DNA of 64,000 nucleotides, taken from positions 1 to 64,000 of the forward strand of contig DASQMC010000063.1 of assembly GCA_035645695.1 (NCBI GenBank), written 5' to 3'. Shown here one piece after another: positions 39,358 through 48,133 of this stretch. The notes under the pieces were generated by a model. It was not told the origin of the DNA and made no database searches. It was given only the letters and a program-made list of their open reading frames with translations. The DNA comes from JAIVJZ01 sp035645695. GTDB lineage: Bacteria > Acidobacteriota > Blastocatellia > Pyrinomonadales > Pyrinomonadaceae. The position numbers were made by a program, and so were the translations under genes. How positions within the stretch are numbered: the first letter of the stretch is position 1; each line of letters starts with the position of its first letter.

Positions 39358-41793
39358 ATGATGCAGCATAAACTCAGCGCGCTCGCGCTTGCGGCTGCGC
39401 TTCTGTGCGCGCCTTTCACGTCCGCCCTCGCCTACACCCCCGCCGCTCCTACGGCGACGCACAACACGCTGGCCGCCGCCCTACGACAGGACGACACACC
39501 TCCCGATGTGGAGCAGGCCATGTTCACCAAGGGGCAGAATCTATATAATCAGGGTCGCTTTGAGCAGGCTGCCACGATCTTCCGCGATTTTCTCAAGAAT
39601 TACCCGAACAGCATCATCACCGATTTGACGTTGCTCTGGCTCGGCCGCACCTATATCGCGCAAGGCCGCCTGGCGGACGCCGAGGGCGTCGTGACGCGCC
39701 TGCGCACCATCAGGGACACGCCGTTCATCGAAATCTATGAGGGTGAACTGCAATCCGCCCGGACGGAGATCGCCGCGCGCGGAGCAACCCCGCAGCCGGC
39801 CGCCACGCCCGCCGTGACGGAACGCGCGCAAGCGACGCCGACGCCGCGCTCGGCCTCCAGCCGCGCGACGCCCACACCGACGCCGCGCCTGATCGCCAGA
39901 TCGACGCCCCCGCGCACACGCCCGACACCGCTCCCGACACCCTTGCCGACGCCGACGCCGCAGGTTGCGCGCGTGACCCCGCCCGCGGGGACGCCCACGC
40001 TGACCATCGAGAACTCCAACCCCGACGGGCAAGCAACCGCGCCCGCCCGCCGCAGCCGCCGCAGCCGTTTCCCTGCGCGTCGTAACACGCCGCAGAGAAC
40101 GGATACCGACACGCAAGTCGCCGTCAACACGCCGCCGGTAGAGGCGGCGACGCCGAGACCGACGCCGACGCCCACCCCCGCGCGCCCGCGCCAGCAAACG
40201 GCGCGCCCGACGCCTTTGCCGACGCCCCTAGTCGTCGCGCGCGCGGAACCGAACGAGAGCGTGACGAGCGCTCCGCCAATCGTCAACAGCGCGCCCTCCG
40301 GTCAGGAAGGGTTCGTGCTGACGGTCAAGCAAGTGCCCAATCTTAATCTCGCACTGCGCAACGCCACGCTCGCCGCATCGCCCGGTCAGGCCGTGCAAAT
40401 GCCGCTCACCGTGACCAACACCGGCAATAAGGAAGACCAGTTCCGTCTGGGGACGGACTTGCCGGCCGAGTTCCAGCCGACGTTCAGCCTCGCCTCGGGC
40501 GGGCAGGACACGGGACTCCCGATTCTCGTCACACCGCAACTGGCGCGCGGCCAGAATCTCGAAGTGTTCCTGAACATCCGTATCCCCGAGGCATCGCCTG
40601 ACGGGCAGCAGCGCGCCTTCATAGTCAGCGCCGCTTCGCAATCCGATTATCAAATCCAGCGCGTGTCGAACGCCGCAATCACGGTCGTCGCCGCCGCGCT
40701 CGCCGGTTCGTCCGGCGTGACGCGCGAGAGCGTCCAGCCCGGCGAGACCTTCACGCAGACGATCTCCGTGCGCAATACGGGCAGCGCGTCCGCGCGCAGT
40801 TCGCGCACCGACTTCGTCTTCAGCACCGACTTCGAACTCGTCAGCGCAAGCCCGCTGCCGCTCTACTACGACAACCCTTCGCGCACGGCCATCTGGAGTC
40901 TCGGCGATCTCGAATCGCGCGCCTCGCGAGAGATCACCGTCACACTCCGCGCCGTGCCGAACGCTTTGTCGGCCACCGGCCCCATCGGGCGCGGCATGTT
41001 GCGCACGGCGTCTCTGCCCACGGCCTCGAACTATGACGGCCCGAGCATCGCCATCGGTCGCGTCCCGCGCGCGCGCATCGACCCCGTCTCGCCCGGCCTG
41101 ACCGTCACGCCCGGCGACGTGGTCTTCATCCCGTTCCTCGTGCGCAATCCCAGCAACTACGTCGAGTCTTATGGCTTGCGCATAACCGCCCCCGGCGCGC
41201 CCAGCGGGACGCTCTACGCCGACACCAACGGCGACGGCCAACATCAGGAAAACGAGCCGAGCATCACACAGACGACGCAGATCGATCCGCGCGGCGGACA
41301 GTTCCCGCTGCTCATGCGCGTCGAGATTCCGCGCTCGACCGCCGACCGCCAGCAGTACGCTTACAACGTCGTGGCTACTGCCACGAGCACCAGCCGCGCC
41401 GCCAGCGAGGCGAGCACGGTGCTCACCGTGGCCGCGCCGCGCGTGCGCGTGCGCACCGAACAGGTGACGGACACGACCGCGCCGGGCGACATAATCTTCT
41501 ACCGTCTCGTGCTCATCAACGAGGGCGGCGGTCTGGCGAAGAACATCGTCGTCTCCGAGGTGCTGCCCGATGCGTTGCAGTTCGTCAACTCGAACCCCTC
41601 GCTGAATACGCAGGACGCTCCGGGCGACTCGCGTCGCATCACCTGGCGCGTCCCCGAACTCGCCCCGAACGACACGGCGGTGCTGCTCATCACCGTTCGC
41701 CTGCGCCCTGACCTCGCCGCAGACCGGACGCTGACCACCACCCATACGTGGTCTTATCAGGATACGAACGGCAACACGTACCAGAACCAGTGA
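39358..41793 (+). CDS. Secreted TPR-DUF11 repeat surface protein
   Basis: An 811-residue exported protein. A signal peptide (LSALALAAALLCAPFTSALA) is followed by a TPR-like region (about 45-120; FTKGQNLYNQGRFEQAATIF, LLWLGRTYIAQGRLADAEGV). A long linker with TPTPTPR-type repeats (about 140-320) comes next, then several Ig-like NPCBM/DUF11 beta-sandwich repeats to the C-terminus (VTNTGNKEDQFRLG, VRNTGSASARSS, TAPGDIIFYRLVLINEGG). It is probably a cell-surface or periplasmic scaffold. The ATG at 39358 follows a GGAGG site and begins the signal peptide. Confidence 0.8.
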   Translation: MMQHKLSALALAAALLCAPFTSALAYTPAAPTATHNTLAAALRQDDTPPDVEQAMFTKGQNLYNQGRFEQAATIFRDFLKNYPNSIITDLTLLWLGRTYIAQGRLADAEGVVTRLRTIRDTPFIEIYEGELQSARTEIAARGATPQPAATPAVTERAQATPTPRSASSRATPTPTPRLIARSTPPRTRPTPLPTPLPTPTPQVARVTPPAGTPTLTIENSNPDGQATAPARRSRRSRFPARRNTPQRTDTDTQVAVNTPPVEAATPRPTPTPTPARPRQQTARPTPLPTPLVVARAEPNESVTSAPPIVNSAPSGQEGFVLTVKQVPNLNLALRNATLAASPGQAVQMPLTVTNTGNKEDQFRLGTDLPAEFQPTFSLASGGQDTGLPILVTPQLARGQNLEVFLNIRIPEASPDGQQRAFIVSAASQSDYQIQRVSNAAITVVAAALAGSSGVTRESVQPGETFTQTISVRNTGSASARSSRTDFVFSTDFELVSASPLPLYYDNPSRTAIWSLGDLESRASREITVTLRAVPNALSATGPIGRGMLRTASLPTASNYDGPSIAIGRVPRARIDPVSPGLTVTPGDVVFIPFLVRNPSNYVESYGLRITAPGAPSGTLYADTNGDGQHQENEPSITQTTQIDPRGGQFPLLMRVEIPRSTADRQQYAYNVVATATSTSRAASEASTVLTVAAPRVRVRTEQVTDTTAPGDIIFYRLVLINEGGGLAKNIVVSEVLPDALQFVNSNPSLNTQDAPGDSRRITWRVPELAPNDTAVLLITVRLRPDLAADRTLTTTHTWSYQDTNGNTYQNQ

Positions 41794-41840
41794 CGCGTTG
41801 CGGCGCGTGAGAACCCTCCAGCGCGAGCCTTAGGCTGAGG

Positions 41841-41919
41841 GCGAATCGCCAGTCCAGAATCGTGAATAGAAGGAAGATTCCCTTGAGACGCTATTCACCG
41901 TTCCCGGCTGGCGATTCGC
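41841..41919. repeat. Degenerate inverted repeat related to the GTGAATC family
   Basis: GCGAATCGCCAG (41841-41852) pairs exactly with CTGGCGATTCGC (41908-41919), and GTGAATAG (41862-41869) with CTATTCAC (41891-41898). The loop starts AAGGAAGATTCCC, resembling the AAAGAAAGGG core of the GTGAATC hairpins at 18.0 and 28.4 kb. Confidence 0.75.
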
Positions 41920-41957
41920 TTTCAACCTCCGCCGGTGAGTTGCCTCCGAGTACTGCC

Positions 41958-42452
41958 ATGCCGCACGCGCGCCTCTCGCGCCTCTCGCATGCGCTCATCG
42001 CGAAGTCGCTTATCGAAGCGTTTTTCGTCGTCGCGCTCGCCGTCTATTTCTCTTACACAAGCTTCAATCCGTATTTTCGCGGGTCGGTTGACGCGGCGGA
42101 CGAGCGTGGCGTCGCGGGCTGGGTGGTCAACGAAGCCTCGCCCGGAGAACGCGTCGAGGTGCATCTCTACATCGACGGGCATTTCGTAAGCCGCCGCGTG
42201 GCCGATGCGCCGCGACCGGATGTGTACGCGGCCGGTCGCAGCCCGGACGCCTATCACGGGTTCGTCTTCACCCTCCCGCCCCTCCCGCCGAACCGTACAT
42301 ACGAAGCGCGCGTCTACGCCATGCACGCGGGCGACGACCGCACGCGCCGCTCCCTGCAAGAGTTCGGCGGGGCGAAACAATTCGGCGTGTCGGCGAACCC
42401 GGCTAACTCCGCCGCGCCCGACGCGTGGTGGGAAAGCGAGGGGCGGCATTGA
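41958..42452 (+). CDS. Single-span membrane protein with a beta-sandwich domain
   Basis: A 164-residue protein with a membrane helix (about 19-37; FFVVALAVYFSYTSF). An extracytoplasmic domain of about 105 residues follows (RGSVDAADERGVAGWVVNEA, VEVHLYIDGHFVSRRVADAP, RPDVYAAG, YHGFVFTLPP). This pattern resembles small beta-sandwich domains often attached to glycosyltransferases and surface proteins (GxVD ... GWxxD ... DGxxV ... RPDV ... HGF). The specific function is unknown. It overlaps the start of the CPBP gene by 4 bases, so the two are likely translated together. Confidence 0.65.
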   Translation: MPHARLSRLSHALIAKSLIEAFFVVALAVYFSYTSFNPYFRGSVDAADERGVAGWVVNEASPGERVEVHLYIDGHFVSRRVADAPRPDVYAAGRSPDAYHGFVFTLPPLPPNRTYEARVYAMHAGDDRTRRSLQEFGGAKQFGVSANPANSAAPDAWWESEGRH

Positions 42453-43201
42453 GCGAAGCCGAAAGGGCGGGCGGCGTGCCCGCGGCGGACTGTACGTTGA
42501 TTCAGTCGCCAAGCGAGACCGGCGATGCGCTGCCCGCTCGCGCCGACGCGGAGTCGCGTGCGCTGGCCGTATGCGAGATCGCGTCCATCGCCTGTTCGGT
42601 CGTCGTCGGCGAGTGGGCGGTCGTCGCGCTCGGCAATCATAAAACTCTGCTGGCCGTTCCCATCGCGTGCGCCTTCGCGTTGATGCTCTATTCGCATCAC
42701 CTGCGGGGCGAGACGCTTCGCGAACTCGGTTGGAGGACGGATAATTTCATGCGCGCGGCGCGCCTGCTGTTGCTTCCGATGTTGGCGGGTACGCTCGCGC
42801 TCGCGCTCGTCGGGTGGTTGTGGTTCGACGGAAGTTTTAGTTTCGGCAAAAGGCGTGCGGGTTGGGCAATTTCAGGCTTCCCCGTCTGGGGGCTTGCGTG
42901 GGGGCTCTTGCAGCAGTACGTGCTGCAATCGTATATCAACCGCCGCGCGCAACTCGTCTTCGGAAAAGGAGCCGCGAGCATCCTTATCGTCGCCGCCGTC
43001 TTCGCGCTGCTTCACCTGCCGAACCCGTGGCTCACGGGCGCAACCTTCCTCGGCGGTCTCATCTGGGCGACAGTCTATCAACGCGCGCCCAACCTCTACG
43101 CTCTCGCGCTCTCGCACGCTTTCCTGACGTGGGCGCTCATCTCCACGCTCCCCACCAGCGCCTTGCGGAGCCTCCGCGTCGGTTACAAATTTTTCGGCTG
43201 A
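42449..43201 (+). CDS. CPBP (CAAX/Abi) family intramembrane protein with altered active site
   Basis: A 250-residue polytopic protein with about seven hydrophobic helices. The C-terminal region matches the CPBP/Rce1-type glutamic intramembrane protease fold: LLQQYVLQSYINRR (motif 1 position), VFALLHLPNP (motif 2 histidine) and ALALSHAFLTW (motif 3 histidine). Motif 1 normally reads EExxxR. Here the two glutamates are glutamines, so classic proteolysis may be lost. The start is taken as TTG at 42449, overlapping the upstream stop codon. A GTG at 42425 is an alternative. Confidence 0.75.
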   Translation: MSEAERAGGVPAADCTLIQSPSETGDALPARADAESRALAVCEIASIACSVVVGEWAVVALGNHKTLLAVPIACAFALMLYSHHLRGETLRELGWRTDNFMRAARLLLLPMLAGTLALALVGWLWFDGSFSFGKRRAGWAISGFPVWGLAWGLLQQYVLQSYINRRAQLVFGKGAASILIVAAVFALLHLPNPWLTGATFLGGLIWATVYQRAPNLYALALSHAFLTWALISTLPTSALRSLRVGYKFFG

Positions 43202-43311
43202 CACGGGTCGAAAGCGGCCTGCTGTCACGCAATCGCACTTTTGATATGGAAGTCGGGATGGCAATACGCCGCCCCTTCCGTATTCGCGCTGTACGCGTTC
43301 AACGATGCTTT

Positions 43312-43319
43312 GCTATAAT
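43312..43319 (+). promoter_or_regulatory. Extended -10 promoter of rnpB
   Basis: TGCTATAAT carries a TGN extension before a perfect TATAAT (43314-43319), about 15 bases upstream of the predicted 5' end of RNase P RNA. Confidence 0.6.
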
Positions 43320-43333
43320 TTACGCGTCGTGCA

Positions 43334-43832
43334 GGAGAACAGGTCGGGCGGTCGCCGCCGCGTGCTCTCTCAAGAGCTTGCGGGGGAGGAAAGTCCGAAC
43401 ACTACAGGGCAGCGAGCCAGCTAACGGCTGGGCGCGCGGGTTACGTTGACGACTTTAAGTAGTCGTCGCTTAACCGGCGTGACGACAAGTGCAACAGAAA
43501 AGAGACCAGCCGACGCGCGCGTCCCCTTTTGGGGGCGGGTGACGGGTGATGGGTGAAATGGTGCGGCCTTCGGGCTTAATGTAAGAGCGCACCGGCGCGT
43601 GTGGTAACATGCGCGGCCAGGCAAACTCCTCGCAGTGCAAGACCAAATAGGGAGGCGTCAAACAGGGCTGCCCGCCCGAAGCCGCGCTGGCTTCTTCCGA
43701 GAAGCCCGCGCGCTACGACCTCCGGGTAGGTCGCTCGATCCAACCGGCGACGGTTGGGCTAGATGAATGGTCGCCGCTTCCGCATCCTTAAAAGTGTGGG
43801 AGTACAGAATTCGGCTTACAGACCTGTTCTCC
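43334..43832 (+). ncRNA. rnpB: RNase P RNA, bacterial class A, with insertions
   Basis: This is the catalytic RNA of RNase P, which matures tRNA 5' ends. The P1 helix forms between GGAGAACAGGTC (43334-43345) and GACCTGTTCTCC (43821-43832). Conserved blocks are in order: GAGGAAAGTCCGAACAC (about 43386), ACAGGGCAG, ACGACAAGTGCAACAGAAA, GGTGCGG ... TAAGAGCGCACC, GGCAAACTC, CAAATAGG, GGCTAGATGAATGG and ACAGAATTCGGCTTA. At about 499 bases it is longer than E. coli M1 RNA (377). Extra sequence lies in a hairpin near 43447-43470, before P12 (a GGGTGAC/GGGTGAT/GGGTGAA heptad run, about 43536-43556), and in P12. Confidence 0.95.
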
Positions 43833-43929
43833 ATCTGCACGGCCATTGCTTCAATCTTCACACGAAGCGTAGTCTCTCACAAACACGAGCTTTAAGAATC
43901 CGACTTTAATTCAGGAGCGTCTAAAAAGC

Positions 43930-44223
43930 ATGGTGAACCGCAAGGGAGTCTTCATTGGAGCGTATGTTCCGAACGATCTGAAAGAAACTCTGCGTCGCCG
44001 TGCCGCTGCCGAGCATCGCACGCTCTCGCAGGAGATCACACGCATACTGACCGAGGCAGTGCACGGCAAGACGCTTCCGCCCGGCGCGATTGATCGACGC
44101 AACCCGGCCGCCTCGCAGCCGCGCCGCCGCGACAGCGACCCGCCCGAACGTCGGCGCCGCGACGACGTGCCTTATAAAGGAGCCTCGCCCGGCGACGGCA
44201 GCGGCACGACGACCGGCGATTAA
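43930..44223 (+). CDS. Ribbon-helix-helix (Arc-like) DNA-binding protein
   Basis: A 97-residue protein. Residues 5-46 (GVFIGAYVPNDLKETLRRRA, HRTLSQEITRILTEAV) match the Arc/CopG ribbon-helix-helix fold: a short beta strand, then two helices. The remainder is a disordered Arg/Pro/Asp-rich tail. Such proteins bind DNA as dimers and are often repressors or antitoxins. No toxin gene is adjacent, so a regulatory role is more likely. It lies about 100 bases downstream of rnpB. Confidence 0.72.
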   Translation: MVNRKGVFIGAYVPNDLKETLRRRAAAEHRTLSQEITRILTEAVHGKTLPPGAIDRRNPAASQPRRRDSDPPERRRRDDVPYKGASPGDGSGTTTGD

Positions 44224-44356
44224 TTCAACCTTCCACTCTACCCCGCAAACGCAGTTGCGCGCCGGGCTTCGTCGCTAAGAGCGCGTCGCCATTCGTTGCG
44301 CGTTCTGATAAACTCGCCCGCCGGTACCGTTTCAGATCCCGTTTCCCGGAACACGC

Positions 44357-45142
44357 TTGGTTGTGAACACGCATAAGATTCTTTACGCGCTCGGCGGCCT
44401 CGTCGCGGGTTGCGTCATCGGGTTTTTCTTCGCCACTTCGATTGATCGGAAAGAACTGGAGGAGTTGCGCGGGGAGGTAGCGCGCGCGCGCAGTAGCGCG
44501 GCTGACGGGCAGCGAGCGGGTACGACTCCGAACGCCGCCGCCGCGAACGACCCGGCCGCAACCATGCCGACCGACGAGGAGATGCGCGATCTCATCGCGA
44601 AGGCCGATGCCAATCAGAAAGACGCCGAATACCAGCGGAAAGTGGGGCAGGGCGTTTACATGTACGCACTGAGCACGGGCAAGCCCGCGCTGCTCCCCGA
44701 AGCCGTGCGACTTTTGAAACGCGCGCACGAGGCCGACCCCGGAAACTACGAAACGACCGTGCTCGTCGGCAACTCCCTCTTCGCGCTCGGACAATCATCC
44801 GACTCGTCGCGATACGCCGAGGCGCGCGTCTATTACAACAAGGCTCTCGCGGCGAAACCCGAGGACACGAACGTCAGCACGCTGCTCGGCATGACTTACT
44901 ATTTCGGTCAGCCTTCCGACCCGGAGCGTGCGATCAAGGAGTATCGCAAGACGCTCGCCGCCGCGCCCCGGCACGAAATGGCTTTGCAGAGCCTCGCGTC
45001 GGCGTTGATCGCGACGGGCGCGCTCGATGAGGCGCAGAAGCGCATCGAAGAACTGCAAACGGTCAACGCCGCAAACGGCGCGCTCTCGAACTTGCGCGCC
45101 CAACTCGCGCAGACCCGTAATGCCGCGAAGGAGAATGATTGA
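44357..45142 (+). CDS. Membrane-anchored TPR protein
   Basis: A protein of about 261 residues with an N-terminal membrane helix (ILYALGGLVAGCVIGFFFATS) and a following coiled-coil stretch. At least three TPR units come after it (RLLKRAHEADPGNYETTVLV, AEARVYYNKALAAKPEDTNV, AIKEYRKTLAAAPRHEMALQ). This resembles cytochrome c biogenesis CcmH/CycH-type or BamD-like scaffolds, but no specific partner is shown. The start could be TTG at 44357 or GTG at 44363. It overlaps the next gene's start codon (TTGA), so the two are coupled. Confidence 0.75.
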   Translation: MVVNTHKILYALGGLVAGCVIGFFFATSIDRKELEELRGEVARARSSAADGQRAGTTPNAAAANDPAATMPTDEEMRDLIAKADANQKDAEYQRKVGQGVYMYALSTGKPALLPEAVRLLKRAHEADPGNYETTVLVGNSLFALGQSSDSSRYAEARVYYNKALAAKPEDTNVSTLLGMTYYFGQPSDPERAIKEYRKTLAAAPRHEMALQSLASALIATGALDEAQKRIEELQTVNAANGALSNLRAQLAQTRNAAKEND

Positions 45143-45477
45143 AATACCTGATCGTCGCCATCATCCTCGGCGCGTTCCTCACCATCGTCTATCTGCGCCT
45201 ACGCCCGTACCTCAGTTTCGCGCGCCGGGTGCTCGGCGTCGTCCGCCAGGCGCGCGGCATGAGCGCCGGTCAGGGAATGGCGGGCGGCGCGACGGCGGCG
45301 CGACCGAAGCAGGCGGGCGGCGAGCGTCTGGTGCGTTGCGCCTCCTGCGGCACATGGTTGCCTGCGTCGCGCGCCGTGACGCTTCGCGCCACCTCATCCA
45401 ACTTCTGCTCACACGCCTGCATGGAACGCTCCGCGGGGGACGGGGGCGGGCGCCGCGCATCAGGCAGCCAACACTGA
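45139..45477 (+). CDS. PP0621-like small membrane protein with zinc ribbon
   Basis: A 112-residue protein with an N-terminal membrane helix (YLIVAIILGAFLTIVYL). A flexible linker and a C-terminal treble-clef/zinc-ribbon-like motif follow: LVRCASCGTWLPASRAV ... NFCSHACMER, with four cysteines. This matches the PP0621 family of unknown function. The predicted TTG start overlaps the stop codon of the TPR gene. Confidence 0.7.
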   Translation: MKYLIVAIILGAFLTIVYLRLRPYLSFARRVLGVVRQARGMSAGQGMAGGATAARPKQAGGERLVRCASCGTWLPASRAVTLRATSSNFCSHACMERSAGDGGGRRASGSQH

Positions 45478-45482
45478 AAACT

Positions 45483-45637
45483 AACGATGAAGTAGGAACG
45501 CGGAACGATGAAGTAAAAGCTGGGAGACAGAAAACAGAATTCAGGAGTCAGAATAAAAACGCAGCCGTCTTTCTTCTGACTCCTGAATTTTGTTTTCTGT
45601 CTTCTACTTCATCGTTCCGCGTTCCGCGTTCATCGTT
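45483..45637. repeat. Composite heptad inverted repeat (GATGAAG words plus GGAGACA/GGAGTCA words)
   Basis: The left arm (45483-45552) runs from GAACGATGAAG-type words into GGGAGACAGAAAACAG and CAGGAGTCAGA words. The right arm (45575-45637) mirrors them in reverse order with a few mismatches. At about 150 bases it is among the longest in the window, between the convergent PP0621-like and MFS genes. Confidence 0.88.
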
Positions 45638-47061
45638 TCTCCTTGCCGTCCGGCCTCTCCGGGCAGCGCGTTGCCCGCTTCGCGAATCGCTTTGTCGGTG
45701 TCGGTGATTGACAGGATAAGGAGGCCGACGGCGAAGAAGACTATCAGAGAGAGGATCGCCTGCCGGTAAGAGTTCGTCGCGCCGACGACCGCGCCAAAGA
45801 CGAGCGGCCCGAGCCAGGACGTGCCGCGCTCCGAAACCTCGTAGAGTCCGAAGAACGACGCCTCGCGTCCCGCCGGTATCATGCGCGAGAAAAGCGAGCG
45901 CGAAAGCGCCTGCGAACCGCCGAGCACTATCGCGATCATCGCGGCCATCGCCCACGCCTGCCCGGTCGTCTGTAAAAAACCGTAACCGTAGACCACGATC
46001 CCGCCCCAGATAACGAGCGACAACATGATCGCGCGCTTCGTGCCGAGCATGTTCGCGATGCGCTCGAACAACAGCGCGCCGCCCACGGCGAGGAATTGCA
46101 CGAGCAGGAAAATCCCTATCAGGAACGACTCGCTCGTCTCAAGCCCGCGCGAGACGAACAACTCCTGCGCGAGAAAAATCCCGGCCATGCTGATCACGGT
46201 CTGGATGCCGTCGTTGTAGAACAGGTAGCCGACAAGGTAGCGGAGCGTCTGTCGTAGCCGGGTGAGCTCGCGGAAGGTCGAGCGAAGTTCGCCGAAGCCG
46301 ACGGTGAGGTAAGTTTTGCCCGCGGGCAGGGAACGCTCCGCGGCGCGCGACTTCAAACGCGAGAACGCGATCAGGGCGAAACCGCCCCACCAGAGTCCGG
46401 CCGAGAGCAGGGAGAGGCGCACGGCCATGCCTGTCGAGATGCCGAGCGCGGGCGCGGCCTGCACGAGCAAGAGGTTGAGCGCGAGCAGGAGACCGCCGCC
46501 CGCGTAGCCGAGCGCGAAGCCGCGACTCGAAACTTTGTCCCGCTCGTCCTCCGTCGTGATCTCGGGCAGGAACGCGTTGTAGAAAACGAGCGCCGCGCCG
46601 AAGCTCAGGTTGGCGACGATGAAGAGCACGCCGCCCGCGACGTAAAGCTTGCCCGTCACGGCGAACATGAGACAGGTGGAGGCGACGCCCAGATAACAGA
46701 AGAGCGCGAGCAGGCGTTTTTTCAAGTTTGAATAATCGGAGATCGAGCCGAGCACGGGCAGGAGAAAAATTTGCAGGAAGACCGAGATGGAGATGCAGAA
46801 GGGGAAGAAGGATTTTGCCGTGACCGAGCCGAGCGAGCCGAAACTAAAGAGCGTGCCGTTCTCGCCGAGCGCGACCTGCGCGAGACGCGTCACGTACTGG
46901 CCGAGCATGACGCCCGCCACCGTCGTCGAGAAGGCGGAGTTCGCCCAGTCGTACATCATCCAGCCGAAGACTTCGCGTCGATCATTTTTGCCGTCGCCTT
47001 GCGGGCGTTGCCGACGCGGGGTGGCGATGGCGGCGGGAGATACTCGCTCTGTTTCGCTCAT
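45604..47061 (-). CDS. MFS transporter, UMF1 family
   Basis: A 485-residue, roughly 12-helix transporter. The N-terminal WMMYDWANSAFSTTVAGVML and the loop FLPEITTEDERDKVSSRGFALGYAGGGLL are typical of the UMF1/Atg22-like MFS group. Substrates are unproven, and related fungal Atg22 exports amino acids from the vacuole. The C-terminal residues lie inside the right arm of the composite heptad repeat. The start at 47061 overlaps the upstream gene's stop codon (ATGA), indicating a two-gene operon with the phosphatase-superfamily gene. Confidence 0.85.
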   Translation of the reverse strand: MSETERVSPAAIATPRRQRPQGDGKNDRREVFGWMMYDWANSAFSTTVAGVMLGQYVTRLAQVALGENGTLFSFGSLGSVTAKSFFPFCISISVFLQIFLLPVLGSISDYSNLKKRLLALFCYLGVASTCLMFAVTGKLYVAGGVLFIVANLSFGAALVFYNAFLPEITTEDERDKVSSRGFALGYAGGGLLLALNLLLVQAAPALGISTGMAVRLSLLSAGLWWGGFALIAFSRLKSRAAERSLPAGKTYLTVGFGELRSTFRELTRLRQTLRYLVGYLFYNDGIQTVISMAGIFLAQELFVSRGLETSESFLIGIFLLVQFLAVGGALLFERIANMLGTKRAIMLSLVIWGGIVVYGYGFLQTTGQAWAMAAMIAIVLGGSQALSRSLFSRMIPAGREASFFGLYEVSERGTSWLGPLVFGAVVGATNSYRQAILSLIVFFAVGLLILSITDTDKAIREAGNALPGEAGRQGETMNAERGTMK

Positions 47062-47963
47062 GCGTGGGTGGCCTCGTGCGCGGTCAGGGTTTCGATGATG
47101 GTGGGCGTGATGTCTGCGAGCGTGCGCACGCGGCGTCGGACGCATTCGCGTCGCGCGCCCCACGCGAGCGTCGGCACGAGGTTGCGCGTGTGGTTGCGGA
47201 TGCTTAAGTCTTCGATGTTGCCGTGGTCGCTCGTGAGGATGACGGTCGTCTCGGACAGGTCAACGCGCTCAAGCACGGCGCGCACGAAGGCGGCGAGATT
47301 TGAGATGACGCCGGGCGCGGCGTCCATGTCCTGCGCATGGCCGATTCTGTCCGTGATGAAATACTCGTAGAGCGTGAAACGGTGCGCGGCGACGAGCGCG
47401 GCCAAAGCCCCGGCCGCGTCTGTGGGCGTGCGCGTGCGCAGGTGGAAGCCCGCTTCGACGAGAAGTTCGTTCGTGAAATCGTGAAAGAGGGCTTCGCCGC
47501 GCTCTAAATCTTCGAGGCGGCGAAAGCTCATGCCCGCCGCTTCGACGGCGACCGTCGTGGCGGACACCCAGCGCGGGCGCGTCTCGAAGAAACGCGGCGT
47601 GTAGGCATTGGCGAAAGTGTTCGGTTCGATTCCGGCGCGGCGGAGTTGCAGGAAGACGGAATGCTCGCCGATGATCTCGCGCATCGCTTCGTTGGGGAAG
47701 CCCTGCTTGTGATAGCCGAGCAGGGCTGGCGCGTTGATGCCCGTCAGGATCGTCGTCTGCCCCGAAGCGCTCTGCGGTCGCCCCTCGACGCCGAGGCAGG
47801 CGTCCGTCGGCACGAGCAGTCCATCGTGCGGGAGTTGCGGTTCTTCCCCTGTGAAAATGGCGAGCGGCGATGCGAGGGCGTCGCCGAGACGGTCGAGGGG
47901 GTTGTGCGCTCCGCGCGTGCCGATGCCGAGGCCGTCAACGAAGATGAGAAGCGTTCGCCGCAT
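47058..47963 (-). CDS. Alkaline-phosphatase-superfamily metalloenzyme
   Basis: A 301-residue enzyme of the phosphopentomutase/phosphoglycerate mutase (iPGM)-like superfamily. Metal and catalytic residues are visible in LLIFVDGLGIG (first Asp), SASGQTTILTG (nucleophile region), ITDRIGHAQDM (His) and ILTSDHGNIEDLS (Asp-His). It is shorter than iPGM, so it may be a stand-alone phosphatase or mutase of unknown substrate. The start is ATG 47963. It is cotranscribed with the MFS gene downstream. Confidence 0.78.
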   Translation of the reverse strand: MRRTLLIFVDGLGIGTRGAHNPLDRLGDALASPLAIFTGEEPQLPHDGLLVPTDACLGVEGRPQSASGQTTILTGINAPALLGYHKQGFPNEAMREIIGEHSVFLQLRRAGIEPNTFANAYTPRFFETRPRWVSATTVAVEAAGMSFRRLEDLERGEALFHDFTNELLVEAGFHLRTRTPTDAAGALAALVAAHRFTLYEYFITDRIGHAQDMDAAPGVISNLAAFVRAVLERVDLSETTVILTSDHGNIEDLSIRNHTRNLVPTLAWGARRECVRRRVRTLADITPTIIETLTAHEATHA

Positions 47964-48133
47964 GGCGTGAGATATTAGCACGCCAGCCCGTTCCCGCGAC
48001 GCGCCTAAACTCTGTTATATTGAACCCCGAAAGCCTTCAAATTCGTTTCACGCGCGCGCGTCCGCGCGTTGAAATTGCCGCAAATACATTTTTAGCATTT
48101 TCAGCATTTTTGGTTCTGTCGCCGGAGGATCGA

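Noticed and set aside
43421..43661. Small minus-strand open frames inside the rnpB region
   Set aside because: The region is explained by conserved RNase P RNA blocks. The frames have no ribosome binding sites or domains.
43930..44223. Ribbon-helix-helix protein as antitoxin of a toxin-antitoxin pair
   Set aside because: No small toxin-like gene lies on either side: rnpB is upstream and a TPR membrane protein is downstream.
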